Shown: in pieces, positions 41,465 to 50,265 of the stretch
Numbering within the stretch: position 1 is the first letter of the stretch
Layout: every line of letters begins with the position of its first letter
NCBI RefSeq assembly: GCF_027667425.1
Contig: NZ_JAQEGR010000001.1
Span: 400,486 to 464,485 of the forward strand
Origin: Fusicatenibacter saccharivorans
GTDB taxonomy: Bacteria; Bacillota; Clostridia; Lachnospirales; Lachnospiraceae
Length of the DNA: 64,000 nucleotides
Direction of reading: 5' to 3'
The notes under the pieces: model-generated
The model's database searches: none
What the model saw: only the letters and a program-made list of their open reading frames with translations
Told to the model about the DNA's origin: nothing
Translations under genes and position numbers: made by a program

Positions 41465-41557
41465 TAAATAGCTTTCTTCCACATTTACAGTTGTTGTTTT
41501 ATTTTGAGGAAAATGATAAAATTAATATAGTTCCATTACTACGGAGGTGATTTAAAA

Positions 41558-42739
41558 ATGTCAGTATCATATTTTAATACAAACGAATATGAATTAATGA
41601 ATAAAGATAATATTGTTGCAACTGTAAGCTGTACAAGAGATGAATTTAATGACTTATATTTTGAAATTCATCATATATTTTCACAATTACCAATTGGTTT
41701 CAAAACATTTAAAGACTGGATCGAAAATCGTAGAGCACCTAGCAATCGCCAGCACATTGAAAAATTGCTTAAGCGTTGCAACTGTTATGATTTAGAAGGC
41801 TTCCTTCAAGTTACACATGCTGCAACTTTAAATGATACGTTTTGGGTTCGTCCAGCAAAGAGTCATCTTTCCTGGAATAATGTTTCGTTATTCCAAAATC
41901 CTTTCGATGACGTTGTTGCTCGGATAGCCTTTGAAGGTGGTTTATATGGTGAACATTTTTCAACAGCTTCCCCTGAATTTTCTACTGATGGAACTTTTGC
42001 AAAGTGTTGGACTCGTTTAGACAATCAAATTTTCCTCATGAAAAGAGGGTCTGAAGGTGGTGCGAATGCTGGGCTTGAGCCATACAGTGAGATGTATGCT
42101 TCACAACTAGCCGCTGTATTTTGTCCAGACTCCGTTCCATACGATGTTGTAAATTACCATGAAAAAAAAGCCTCTAAATGTCCGCTTTTTACAAATGAGC
42201 AATATGGTTTCGCTCCAACTTATAAATGCATCGGAGTAGAAGCCGGTATTGCCCAAACCCTGCAATACTTTTCTTCTATTGGTAGCGAAAACGCTTTTCG
42301 TAGAATGCTAGTTTTAGATGCCCTTATAGTCAACACTGACCGTCACAAAGGAAATTATGGAATATTATTTCAAACTGATACTCTTCAACCGATAAAAATG
42401 GCACCTGTATTCGATCACAATCAAAGTTTATTACCATACGCAATGGAAGATGATTTTCGTGATCTCGATTCCTATTTGAGCGAAAAAATTCCACGAATCG
42501 GTACAGACTTTTCAGAAACTGCAGCCATGGTAATGACTCCAGATATAAGATCAGATCTAAGAAATTTACAGGACTTTGAATTTTCTGATTCATCAAACGG
42601 TTTACCAAAATGGAGAGTAACTGAATTAAACAAATTAATAGTCCATCAATCAAGATCTATCCTTAAATCAAAAAAAATATATATGTCTCCCGATCAACCT
42701 AAAAAGAAAAATATTAAAAAATCAACTCCTCGTCTATGA
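41558..42739 (+). CDS. HipA/CtkA-like protein kinase
   Basis: 393 residues, ATG 41558 after GGAGG. The HipA-type catalytic motifs are present: LVLDALIVNTDRHKGNYG with the catalytic Asp and Asn (about 251-268) and the metal-binding Asp in APVFDHN (about 280). It lacks the usual HipA N-terminal domain and no HipB-like partner precedes it; the nearest helix-turn-helix gene is 2.4 kb away. Stand-alone kinases of this sort are common in Clostridia mobile elements. Tail KKKNIKKSTPRL, as in the ArdC-like protein. Target unknown. Confidence 0.8.
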   Translation: MSVSYFNTNEYELMNKDNIVATVSCTRDEFNDLYFEIHHIFSQLPIGFKTFKDWIENRRAPSNRQHIEKLLKRCNCYDLEGFLQVTHAATLNDTFWVRPAKSHLSWNNVSLFQNPFDDVVARIAFEGGLYGEHFSTASPEFSTDGTFAKCWTRLDNQIFLMKRGSEGGANAGLEPYSEMYASQLAAVFCPDSVPYDVVNYHEKKASKCPLFTNEQYGFAPTYKCIGVEAGIAQTLQYFSSIGSENAFRRMLVLDALIVNTDRHKGNYGILFQTDTLQPIKMAPVFDHNQSLLPYAMEDDFRDLDSYLSEKIPRIGTDFSETAAMVMTPDIRSDLRNLQDFEFSDSSNGLPKWRVTELNKLIVHQSRSILKSKKIYMSPDQPKKKNIKKSTPRL

Positions 42740-42741
42740 AA

Positions 42742-42772
42742 AAAATCCGTGTCAATAATTGACACGGATTTT
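42742..42772. terminator. Bidirectional terminator between convergent genes
   Basis: AAAATCCGTGTCAA pairs with TTGACACGGATTTT over 14 bp, loop TAA; A-run and T-run on the two sides serve both strands. Confidence 0.9.
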
Positions 42773-42805
42773 AAAGTTAATGTGATTATGATAGCTCTCT
42801 ATTCA

Positions 42806-44425
42806 TTATAGTTTACGTGGTTTCTTTCTTGATGTAGTCTTGAGATTTGGTTTGGAAGTATTGCAGTTTTCATTAAGTAATTGTTTTATCTCTGGCCGTG
42901 GAGTATTGGAAACTATCGAAAGTCGTTTTAAATACGTTGCTGCATTCAAATAAAGTACATCATTTTGTTTTGAAGAAGCTCCCGTATAAAGTACCAAACG
43001 GCTTTTCACCTTTCCAAAATTTTCATCTATATATTCCAAAAAATCAGTGTTTCTTAAATGCTTTGTTTGATCTATTACGATCTGATTAGAGTATTTTACT
43101 TCAAACAGATAGCTTTCTCCTTTTTGCTTATCAACCAGTATCATATCAGCTTCAACATGCTGGTTGTTGTTTCTCAAGGTGATGCTTAATTGTGATACGT
43201 AATAACGATCCAGATCAATCTTTTGGAATGTTTTATATGTTTCCGCAAGAATTATATTTTCAAGTAAAATTCCTTTTACGAAATGATCTGCTCTTAAAAT
43301 AAATAAATTTCTGTCAGCTATACCACAAGTATCCTTCCACATAGAATCATCCGCCAAATTTTTGATCAAAGCAGTTGAATGGGCATATATCATACCTGGT
43401 TGCATAAAAATTTCTAAATCTTCAGAACGTTCCCCACTATTCAATGAAATATATGATGGAATTTCGAGAAATAGTTCGAGTTCCAACAAGTAATTCTTTA
43501 GTTCATCCAGATGTCGCTTACTTAAAGACGTTTGCATTTCATCCAAATCCTTAATTCCCAAAGCATTCTTGGTTGCCTGATTGGCTTCTTCCGTGTTAAT
43601 TAGTGACACATAAGATGGTTCTTGAATATTATGGATCGTAGAATACAGCGGGGCACTTTTAAAACACTTGTTAACTGCTTTGACCGTAGTGTAATAGCTG
43701 AACTTATTAATCATTTTATTCAAAACAGATTTCAATTCATTCTGTTCGTACAACTCAGTTATTGCAGCTCCATACCTTCTTGCATCTTCGCTTTTCTCCA
43801 ATGAATGTAAAATATTTCCAACAATAGCGGTATTTTGATATTCTTCGCTGGCCTGCAATGTTTTATATGGACTTTTTGTTAATGTTCCTCCGTATTCAAT
43901 ATATTCATCTACGGAATCATTTTCGATAAGTTTTGAAAACTCCGCAAAAGGAATATAGGATGTATGTATCATTTGAATCCTATCATATAAAATATCGGAT
44001 TGCGCAAGCATAATTCCCAATGAGTCCGTTCCAGCGATAACGATTTTAGCTCCTTTTGCTGCAAAATAATCTGAAAAAGTATTTCCATATTTTTGAAAGT
44101 CTGTAACTTCCGTTATTTCATCTAGGAAAAAGTTGCGAACGCCTTTATCGTATAAATCTTCCATTGCCTGCCGCAATTCAAGCATATCACATTCCCGTAG
44201 GCAAAGAATATATACTGTTTTTTCTTTGTCTTTATCCGATAGTTCTGATATATACTGATACATCATTACTGTTTTTCCGGTTCTTCGTAGGCCATATAAA
44301 GCACAAATCTTTCCAGGATATTCATGCTGCATGAAACCTTTCAATTGATTATAACAATCCCTTTTCCGAACATATGAAGTGGCGATTTGGTTTCCCATAA
44401 TAATATTAATATTTTTTTCATACAT
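42806..44425 (-). CDS. AAA+ ATPase with DUF4143-type C-terminal domain
   Basis: 539 residues. Start taken at the ATG at 44425 because GGAGG lies 8 nt ahead of it; the upstream ATG at 44440 overlaps that site. Walker A YGLRRTGKT (residues 44-52), Walker B NFFLDEITEV at about 95-104, sensor-like VIAGTDSLG, and a C-terminal nuclease-like part (DMILVDKQKGESYLFEVKYS) typical of this ATPase family. The role is unclear; similar proteins are cargo of many mobile elements. Lysine-rich tail ending RKKPRKL. Confidence 0.8.
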   Translation of the reverse strand: MYEKNINIIMGNQIATSYVRKRDCYNQLKGFMQHEYPGKICALYGLRRTGKTVMMYQYISELSDKDKEKTVYILCLRECDMLELRQAMEDLYDKGVRNFFLDEITEVTDFQKYGNTFSDYFAAKGAKIVIAGTDSLGIMLAQSDILYDRIQMIHTSYIPFAEFSKLIENDSVDEYIEYGGTLTKSPYKTLQASEEYQNTAIVGNILHSLEKSEDARRYGAAITELYEQNELKSVLNKMINKFSYYTTVKAVNKCFKSAPLYSTIHNIQEPSYVSLINTEEANQATKNALGIKDLDEMQTSLSKRHLDELKNYLLELELFLEIPSYISLNSGERSEDLEIFMQPGMIYAHSTALIKNLADDSMWKDTCGIADRNLFILRADHFVKGILLENIILAETYKTFQKIDLDRYYVSQLSITLRNNNQHVEADMILVDKQKGESYLFEVKYSNQIVIDQTKHLRNTDFLEYIDENFGKVKSRLVLYTGASSKQNDVLYLNAATYLKRLSIVSNTPRPEIKQLLNENCNTSKPNLKTTSRKKPRKL

Positions 44426-44444
44426 AAATTGCGCCTCCATTTCT

Positions 44445-45017
44445 TCATTGACTTATTTTATATTCTCGGAACAAGCGGTCAAGCGTACATCTACTTATTT
44501 TCAATTCTTTTGCAATCTGCGTTTTCGTTGCCTGTCGGGTCATATAACGATTATAGTATTCTTCGATTCCAGGAACAACGATTTTGTTTCTTCCTTTGTA
44601 GCGTCCTTCTTTTTTGGCAATGGCTATTCCTTCCCGCTGCCGTTCCAGAATCATTTCTCGCTCAAACTCTGCAATGGCTGCCATCATGGTGAGCTGCAAA
44701 CGTCCTGTCGGTGTCGATGTATCAAAGTTTTCTTTGAGACTTACGAACTTTGCTCCAGTATTCTCGATTCTTTTCACGATACTTAAGAGATCATATGCAG
44801 TCCGGCCGAGTCTGGAAAATTCTTCCACATATACGACATCATCTTCACGAATGAACCCCAGCATTTCCTGAAGTTTAGGTCTTTTCATCGTTTTACCGGA
44901 TGCCTTCTCAATAAACCACTTATCAATATTATATTTTCCCAGTGCCTCTCGTTGCCTGGCTTCATTTTGTTCAACCGTTGATACTCTTACATAAGCAATA
45001 TTCTTACCTTTACTCAT
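44445..45017 (-). CDS. Small serine resolvase/invertase
   Basis: 190 residues, ATG at 45017 after AGAGGA. Catalytic Ser13 in YVRVSTVEQNEARQ, VEEFSRLGRT with the conserved arginines, NFDTSTPTGRLQLTMMAAIAEF... split as NFDTSTPTGRLQLTM and AAIAEFERE, and a C-terminal helix-turn-helix (TKTQIAKELKISRCTLDRLF). It could resolve multimers or invert DNA at the end of element 2. 19 nt upstream of the ATPase gene, same strand. Confidence 0.9.
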   Translation of the reverse strand: MSKGKNIAYVRVSTVEQNEARQREALGKYNIDKWFIEKASGKTMKRPKLQEMLGFIREDDVVYVEEFSRLGRTAYDLLSIVKRIENTGAKFVSLKENFDTSTPTGRLQLTMMAAIAEFEREMILERQREGIAIAKKEGRYKGRNKIVVPGIEEYYNRYMTRQATKTQIAKELKISRCTLDRLFREYKISQ

Positions 45018-45149
45018 TTTTTCCTCTTTGTACAAATAACTTCTTAGATATGGTCTACATTTTGTTCAATAATTGAATCTCTGACTTTATTTTAACATTT
45101 TATTGTCCATTTGACAATGTATAAAAACGTACACCCTATTTAGATATTT

Positions 45150-45365
45150 TTATTGTGACATCACATCTTCCCTTACAGCTTTTTCAAGAAGCTGACGAAC
45201 ATATTCAGGACAGCTGCTCTTACCGGATTCCCAGTTTTCCAAAGTTCGCACAGGAATATTATACTGCCTGGAGAATTCAGCTCTTGATTCAGAAAGCATC
45301 TCTCTTATTTCCATTTTTTCTTCCTCATTTGATATTACATATACTTTGCCATTGTGCTCCGCCAA
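45150..45365 (-). CDS. Small helix-turn-helix protein
   Basis: 71 residues with TTG start at 45365, or 54 residues from the ATG at 45314, which has GAGGAAG upstream. The helix-turn-helix SRAEFSRQYNIPVRTLENWE is clear and followed by a short end (EYVRQLLEKAV). The gene overlaps the disrupted gene to its right, suggesting a two-gene unit of antitoxin-like organisation (inference). Confidence 0.7.
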   Translation of the reverse strand: MAEHNGKVYVISNEEEKMEIREMLSESRAEFSRQYNIPVRTLENWESGKSSCPEYVRQLLEKAVREDVMSQ

Positions 45366-45851
45366 AAGAATCCGTCATACAACCACTCAAGATCGTTTTT
45401 AAAAGTTGGCACATCGTGATGGTCTAATTCGGCAACGAATTTTACGTATTCATAGCTATAACCGTTTTTTTTGTAATACGTCAGCAGCGAGTTTATAGCT
45501 GTACAAAAAGTCTGCTTTATCAGCAACAGGATCTTCATCATCCCAACTCCACTCATCTTTTTCTTTCTCTTCATCTGTCATGGTGTCGTTTGCCTTTTTG
45601 TAAAAGAGAGAGAAAGCATATTTTTCTTCAGCCGGCAGATCTTCCATTTGCATCAAATGAGCCTTTCCCCAGGCATCATCAAAAATTTTTTTAAACTTTG
45701 ACTTGAGTGGCATAGGAGTTTTATGCTTATACTGATTTATCGTGTCATCAATAATGAGCGCTAAATCCATATCAATGGGAAGTTGTTCTGTAACCAGATA
45801 TACGCTTTTTTCATCGCAAACAATATAGAAGGTATCATTTTCAGTTTTTAA
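45335..45851 (-). pseudogene. Disrupted minus-strand gene, 3' part (frameshifted)
   Basis: Reading leftwards, the frame LKTENDTFYIVCDEKSVYLV ... ADFLYSYKLAADVLQKK runs into a stop at about 45456; a one-base shift in the eight-A run near 45470 continues as NGYSYEYVKFVAELDHHDV ... FWRSTMAKYM. So one frameshift (real or sequencing). The 5' part is missing here because the IS200/IS605 element starts at about 45853; a matching piece stands at 51622-51757. Family unknown. Confidence 0.65.
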
Positions 45852-45869
45852 CTATGCTCAGCAAGAAGT

Positions 45870-45889
45870 CCCCGACTTCTAAAGTGGGG
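45870..45889. repeat. Left-end hairpin of the IS
   Basis: CCCC-(G)-ACTT-CTA-AAGT-GGGG: stem with one bulged G, as recognised by Y1 transposases. Confidence 0.8.
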
Positions 45890-45980
45890 GATGAATTGCG
45901 TCCGTCATAAAATATTGAAATACAGGATAAGAAGCGTTATAATAAAATCAGTCGAAGAAAAAAAGAAAGGCTGAACATAT

Positions 45981-46418
45981 ATGGAATTAGACAATAATGC
46001 ACATTCGGTATTTTTGCTGTATTACCATCTTGTCCTTGTTGTCAAATACCGCAGGCAGGTCTTTGATGAAACGGTTTCCGAACGTTCAAAGGAAATCTTT
46101 GTGTATATTGCACCGAAGTATAACATTATGTTGCAGGAATGGAATTATGATAAAGATCATGTCCAGATTTTATTTCGGGCGCACCCAAATTCAGAAATCA
46201 GCAAATTCATAAATGCATATAAAAGTGCAAGCAGCAGACTCCTGAAAAAAGAATTTCCGCAGATACGGCAGAAACTGTGGAAAGAATGTTTCTGGAGCCA
46301 GAGTTTCTGCCTGCTTACAACAGGCGGCGCACCAATAGAAGTCATCAGAAAATATATTGAGTCACAGGGAGAAAAAAGCCGCAAAAGGGGCAGGTCTTAT
46401 GGCAAACAAAGCATATAA
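45981..46418 (+). CDS. tnpA: IS200/IS605 transposase TnpA (HUQ variant)
   Basis: 145 residues. Y1 transposase fold: N-terminal strand YHLVLVVKYRRQVF, then DKDHVQILF where the usual HUH is HVQ (second His to Gln, codon CAG), and catalytic Tyr in VIRKYIESQ (about residue 127). It catalyses single-strand excision and insertion. The Gln may lower or abolish metal binding. Its end overlaps tnpB by 20 nt. Confidence 0.9.
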   Translation: MELDNNAHSVFLLYYHLVLVVKYRRQVFDETVSERSKEIFVYIAPKYNIMLQEWNYDKDHVQILFRAHPNSEISKFINAYKSASSRLLKKEFPQIRQKLWKECFWSQSFCLLTTGGAPIEVIRKYIESQGEKSRKRGRSYGKQSI

Positions 46419-47502
46419 ATTCAGGATATATCCGAACAGGGAACAAAAAACACTATTTGCCAAAACGTTTGGCTGTGTACGGTTCATCTATAATAAAATG
46501 CTGGATGATAAAATCAAATATTACGAGAAAACGAAAAAGAAACGGAACAATACCCCGGCGCAGTACAAAAAAGAATTTCCGTGGCTGAAAGAGGTTGACA
46601 GTCTAGCCCTTGCAAATGCACAGATGAATCTGCAAAAGGCATATAATAACTTCTTCCGGGATCCGAAAGTTGGATTTCCGAAATTCAAATCCAGACATAA
46701 AACCCGCGCTTCTTATACAACGAATAACCAGAAGGGCACGGTAGCCCTTGAAAATGGGCACCTGAAGCTTCCAAAAGCAGGGTATGTGAAGGTCAAACAG
46801 CACAGAGCGATACCGGAAGATTACCGGATCAAATCGGTCACCATCAGTCAAAATCCGGGCGGGGACTATTATGCAAGCGTTCTGTTCGAGTACGAAAACC
46901 AAGTACAAAAACAGCCCATGCATCAATTTCTTGGTTTGGATTTTTCCATGCAGGAACTGTACAGGGACAGTGAAGGCAGAGAACCGGAATATCCGGGATA
47001 TTACAGAAAAGCGGAACAGAAATTAAAGAGAGAACAACGAAAGCTCTCAAAAATGCAGAAAGGTTCCAAAAACCGTGGAAAGCAGCGGATCCGGGTTGCC
47101 AGAATGCATGAGAAAGTAGCGGCCCAGCGCAGAGATTTTTTACACAAACAATCGCGAAAGATTGCAGATGCGTATGATTGCGTCTGTATAGAAGATCTCG
47201 ATATGAAAGCAATGTCACAGGCGCTGCACTTTGGCAAATCCGTTTTGGATAACGGCTGGGGGATATTTGTGAATTTCCTGAAGTACAAAATGGAAGAACA
47301 GGGAAAACAGCTGGTGAAAGTAGGCCGTTTCTTTGCAAGCAGCCAGCTGTGCAGTGTATGCGGGTATAAGAATACCGAAACGAAGGATCTGCGAATCCGT
47401 GCATGGATCTGTCCGAAATGCGGTACACACCATGACAGGGATGTCAATGCTGCAGTCAATATCCGGAATGAGGGTATGCGTCTTATGTACAGCCTGCAGT
47501 GA
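46399..47502 (+). CDS. tnpB: TnpB, RNA-guided nuclease of the IS
   Basis: 367 residues from ATG 46399. N-terminal helix-turn-helix-like part (FRIYPNREQKTLFAKTFGC), RuvC motifs: first Asp in FLGLDFSM (about 196), Glu in CIEDLDM (about 271), last Asp in DRDVNAA (about 350); zinc-finger CSVCGYKN ... CPKCGTHH between. All three catalytic residues are intact. TnpB is the ancestor-type of Cas12 and cuts DNA guided by an RNA from the IS right end. Confidence 0.95.
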   Translation: MANKAYKFRIYPNREQKTLFAKTFGCVRFIYNKMLDDKIKYYEKTKKKRNNTPAQYKKEFPWLKEVDSLALANAQMNLQKAYNNFFRDPKVGFPKFKSRHKTRASYTTNNQKGTVALENGHLKLPKAGYVKVKQHRAIPEDYRIKSVTISQNPGGDYYASVLFEYENQVQKQPMHQFLGLDFSMQELYRDSEGREPEYPGYYRKAEQKLKREQRKLSKMQKGSKNRGKQRIRVARMHEKVAAQRRDFLHKQSRKIADAYDCVCIEDLDMKAMSQALHFGKSVLDNGWGIFVNFLKYKMEEQGKQLVKVGRFFASSQLCSVCGYKNTETKDLRIRAWICPKCGTHHDRDVNAAVNIRNEGMRLMYSLQ

Positions 47503-47637
47503 CAGGAATATAGAAAAAACCGTGGGGCACACGGGGATAGCTCGCTTATGCTTGACACAGTGGTGTCATCGAACGAGAACCGACGGTTCGCTTTTTGCGA
47601 AAGGAAGCCCCCGCCTCTGTAGGCGGGGGAGGATGTC
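47503..47637 (+). ncRNA. Probable omega-RNA (reRNA) at the IS right end
   Basis: The tract from the tnpB stop to the right-end hairpin contains paired segments (ACACGGGG..., GAACGAGAACCGACGGTTCG-type stem, then the 9-bp hairpin at 47608-47629). In IS605 elements the guide is the sequence just past the right end; here that is the group II intron (from 47639) rather than the original target. Inferred from position and family. Confidence 0.55.
47608..47629. repeat. Right-end hairpin of the IS, likely landing site of the group IIC intron
   Basis: CCCCCGCCT, loop CTGT, AGGCGGGGG: perfect 9-bp stem. Group IIC introns insert a few nucleotides behind such stems; the outer intron starts 9 nt later. 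Confidence 0.85.
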
Positions 47638-47975
47638 AGTTCGCCCGGCGCGAACGTTATTCTTAAAGGTGAAAGTCCTAAGTGCGCCTGTTAGCGGGAA
47701 GCACATAGCCAACAAGGCAAGGGTGTCCATTGTGAGATGGAATCTGAAGGAAGCCTGAGGCAAACCATTGGTCCGACGGACAGAAATCATGTATAAGGCT
47801 TACAGTTCGGATAAGACTGCTGAACAAGTTGAAGTCCAATAGCTAACAGAGGACTGGTAGTAGACATGGCGGATAGGTGATGAGAAAGATAGCGTATTTT
47901 AACCGGGGAGATCCTATGAGTGGTTTCATCAGCCATAGTAACAACGAATCATAGGAAGTCAGCAGATGTCATAGT

Positions 47976-50111
47976 GTGCGACTTGCAAGTCGTCATTTAA
48001 ATTGTGATAAATTCACTACTACATCCGTTTGTAGTATTTCTACCGCATAGTGCCCAGTAAGTAATGAAAGGTGCGGAGCAGCGGGACAACGTGAGAAAGA
48101 CAGAAACCACATCTGTCCTATTGCAAGGAAAAGATATGCAAGGTTAACATATGTGAACTGTCGTAAGGGTCGTCACTCGTGTAAAAGGTGAAAGTGGTTG
48201 ATACACCTTGACTAAAATAGTACGGAGTCAGGGACATGATAATTACTATGGTATCATGCCAAACGGACAGAGAACTCCCGGTCTATAGGCAGAACCTAAA
48301 CATATCAAGATTATTTAAATGACGAAACAAGGTAAACCTTATGTGCTCCTGGGAAAAGGTAGGCTAATCGTAAGAAAAGCACAATGCACAGAAGGCAGAG
48401 GATGTTGGAAAAAGCGAAAGTTCATGTGTAATGCATGAAATAAGGGTTCAAGATTTGCCCTGTCCGAAAGGAAGCAGACTTCCAACGCGTATCAATTACA
48501 TGAAGAAACTGGAAACTGTGAATGTATCAAGTTCAATGGCACATTTGTGAGGACAATACAGACATGAAACTTCAATGGAACCAGATAGATTGGAAGAAAG
48601 CAGAAGAACAAGTTAACAGGCTACAGATTCGAATTGTAAAGGCAACATTAGAACAAAAGCTGAGATTGGTTAAGAGATTACAGTATTTAATAACTAATTC
48701 ATTTTACGCGAAGGCTCTGGCTGTTAAACGAGTGGTTAGCAACAGAGGAAAGAAAACTCCAGGTATAGATGGAGAATTTTGGAAATCTGATAAAGAAAAA
48801 GTAAACGCAGTAAGGAGCCTGGACTGCCAGACATATCATGCAAAACCATTGAAAAGGGTATATATCGAAAAGTTTGGCAAGAAAGAAAAGCGTCCTTTGG
48901 GAATACCTACTATGAGAGACCGGGCTATGCAGGCATTACAACTTCTTGCGCTGGAACCAGTGGCAGAAACAACTGCCGACAGGATCTCCTTTGGATTTCG
49001 GAAATACAGAAGTCCTGAAGATGCACGTGAGTATGCGTTTAGTGTACTTAGCAGAAAGGATTCTCCACAATGGATTCTGGAAGGGGATATAAAAAGCTGC
49101 TTTGATAAAATCAGCCATCGGTGGATGATGGATAACATTCCCGGAAACAAAAGAATTATGAAAGAGTTCATGCGTTGTGGATATGTAGAAAAGGGAAAGT
49201 TATATCCGACTATAGAAGGCTCTCCACAGGGAGGAGTTATCTCGCCAACTTATGCAAACATGGTACTTGATGGATTAGAACCCATGATACTGGATGTATA
49301 CTGGAGAAGCAAAGTTAAAAGGACATTTAGTGTGAAGTACAATGCGCATAAAGTACATGTGGTGAGATTTGCTGACGACTTTATCGTTACAGCATCTGAC
49401 AAAGAAACACTGAAAGAAATCAAACCAATGATAGAAAGATTTCTTGAAGAAAGAGGACTGAGACTGTCAGAAGAGAAAACGGTCATTACTCACATTAATG
49501 ATGGATTCGACTTTCTGGGTTGGAACTTTCGTAAATTTAAAGGAAAACTGATTATCAAGCCGTCACATAAATCTATGAAGAAAATTACGAGAAAAATCAG
49601 TGAAATAATAAAAGAAAACCAGACAGCCACACAGGAAATACTCATAAAGAAAATAAATGAGGTGACAGTAGGATGGGCAAATTATCATCACTCATCATGT
49701 GCTAAGAAGTGCTTTCATACGTTGGATCATCGCATATGGGAAATGTTGTGGAGATGGTCCAAACGCAGACACCCAAACAAAAACAAGCACTGGATAGTTA
49801 ACAAATACTGGAAAGAGCATAAAGGCAGAAAGTGGACATTTATGTCGGACAAAAACATCCTATTTCTGATGATGGATATGCCAATTGTGCGAAAAGGGCA
49901 AATATCTTTAAACAAGAATCCATTTCTTGACAGGGAATACTTTGAATGCCGAGCAAAAAGGCACCGTCTGAACCGAAAAAGAGCTATGAATTCCAATCGA
50001 GCCGCGCAAATGGGATATTATGCGTTATAGATACGTGAGCGGAATGCGGTGAAAGTCGCACGTTCCGTTCTTTGGGGAGGGAATAACCGTAAGGTTTGTC
50101 CCTTACCCGAC
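47976..50111 (+). mobile_element. Inner group II intron inserted in the outer intron
   Basis: Starts GTGCGAC (47976) and ends CCCGAC (50111). The 5' exon CAGATGT-CATAGT (47963-47975) can pair fully with ACATCTG (48109-48115, EBS2) and ACTATG (48245-48250, EBS1) in its own domain I, i.e. 13 contiguous exon bases are complementary. Domain V is at 50038-50071 with AGC triad, GAAA loop; domain VI 50072-50106 with bulged A. ORF 48522-50030 inside. Complementarity and boundaries are read directly from the sequence. Confidence 0.85.
48522..50030 (+). CDS. ltrA: Maturase/reverse transcriptase of the inner intron
   Basis: 502 residues (start could also be ATG 48564). RT domain with RT0-RT7: GIDGEFW, PLGIPTMRDRAMQALQ, SFGFRKYRSPEDA, GDIKSCFDKISH, SPQGGVISPTYANMVLDG and FADD in VRFADDFIVTA (about 282-292), then thumb/maturase X domain (GWANYHHSSCAKKCFHTLDH). 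The C-terminus stops soon after LDREYFECRAKRHRL without HNH cysteines, so the endonuclease domain is absent or truncated. It would help the intron splice and retrohome. Confidence 0.9.
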   Translation: MYQVQWHICEDNTDMKLQWNQIDWKKAEEQVNRLQIRIVKATLEQKLRLVKRLQYLITNSFYAKALAVKRVVSNRGKKTPGIDGEFWKSDKEKVNAVRSLDCQTYHAKPLKRVYIEKFGKKEKRPLGIPTMRDRAMQALQLLALEPVAETTADRISFGFRKYRSPEDAREYAFSVLSRKDSPQWILEGDIKSCFDKISHRWMMDNIPGNKRIMKEFMRCGYVEKGKLYPTIEGSPQGGVISPTYANMVLDGLEPMILDVYWRSKVKRTFSVKYNAHKVHVVRFADDFIVTASDKETLKEIKPMIERFLEERGLRLSEEKTVITHINDGFDFLGWNFRKFKGKLIIKPSHKSMKKITRKISEIIKENQTATQEILIKKINEVTVGWANYHHSSCAKKCFHTLDHRIWEMLWRWSKRRHPNKNKHWIVNKYWKEHKGRKWTFMSDKNILFLMMDMPIVRKGQISLNKNPFLDREYFECRAKRHRLNRKRAMNSNRAAQMGYYAL

Positions 50112-50265
50112 AGCGAAGAAGTCCGGGAAACCGGATGGAGCAAAGGACAGAACAGTTAATCATCTGGAGTACGTCCTAATTGAGAGTTTTAGACGAAACA
50201 CATGCCGAGAGGAGTACCACAAGTACTAAGTGGTCGGAACTCACGAAAAGGAAAGGAAACAGTGC

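Larger units (their letters stand above)
45853..47638 (+). mobile_element. IS200/IS605-family element (tnpA + tnpB)
   Basis: TnpA (Y1 transposase) and TnpB overlap and are flanked by subterminal hairpins: left at 45870-45889, right at 47608-47629. The left flank TTTAAC fits a 5' target tetranucleotide/pentanucleotide preference of this family. No inverted terminal repeats or target duplication, as expected. The element sits inside the disrupted minus-strand gene; the group II intron begins 9 nt after the right hairpin, so the exact right end is uncertain by a few nucleotides. Confidence 0.85.

Noticed and set aside
41558..45365. Intact HipBA toxin-antitoxin pair
   Set aside because: The nearest helix-turn-helix gene is on the other strand and 2.4 kb away, separated by two genes.
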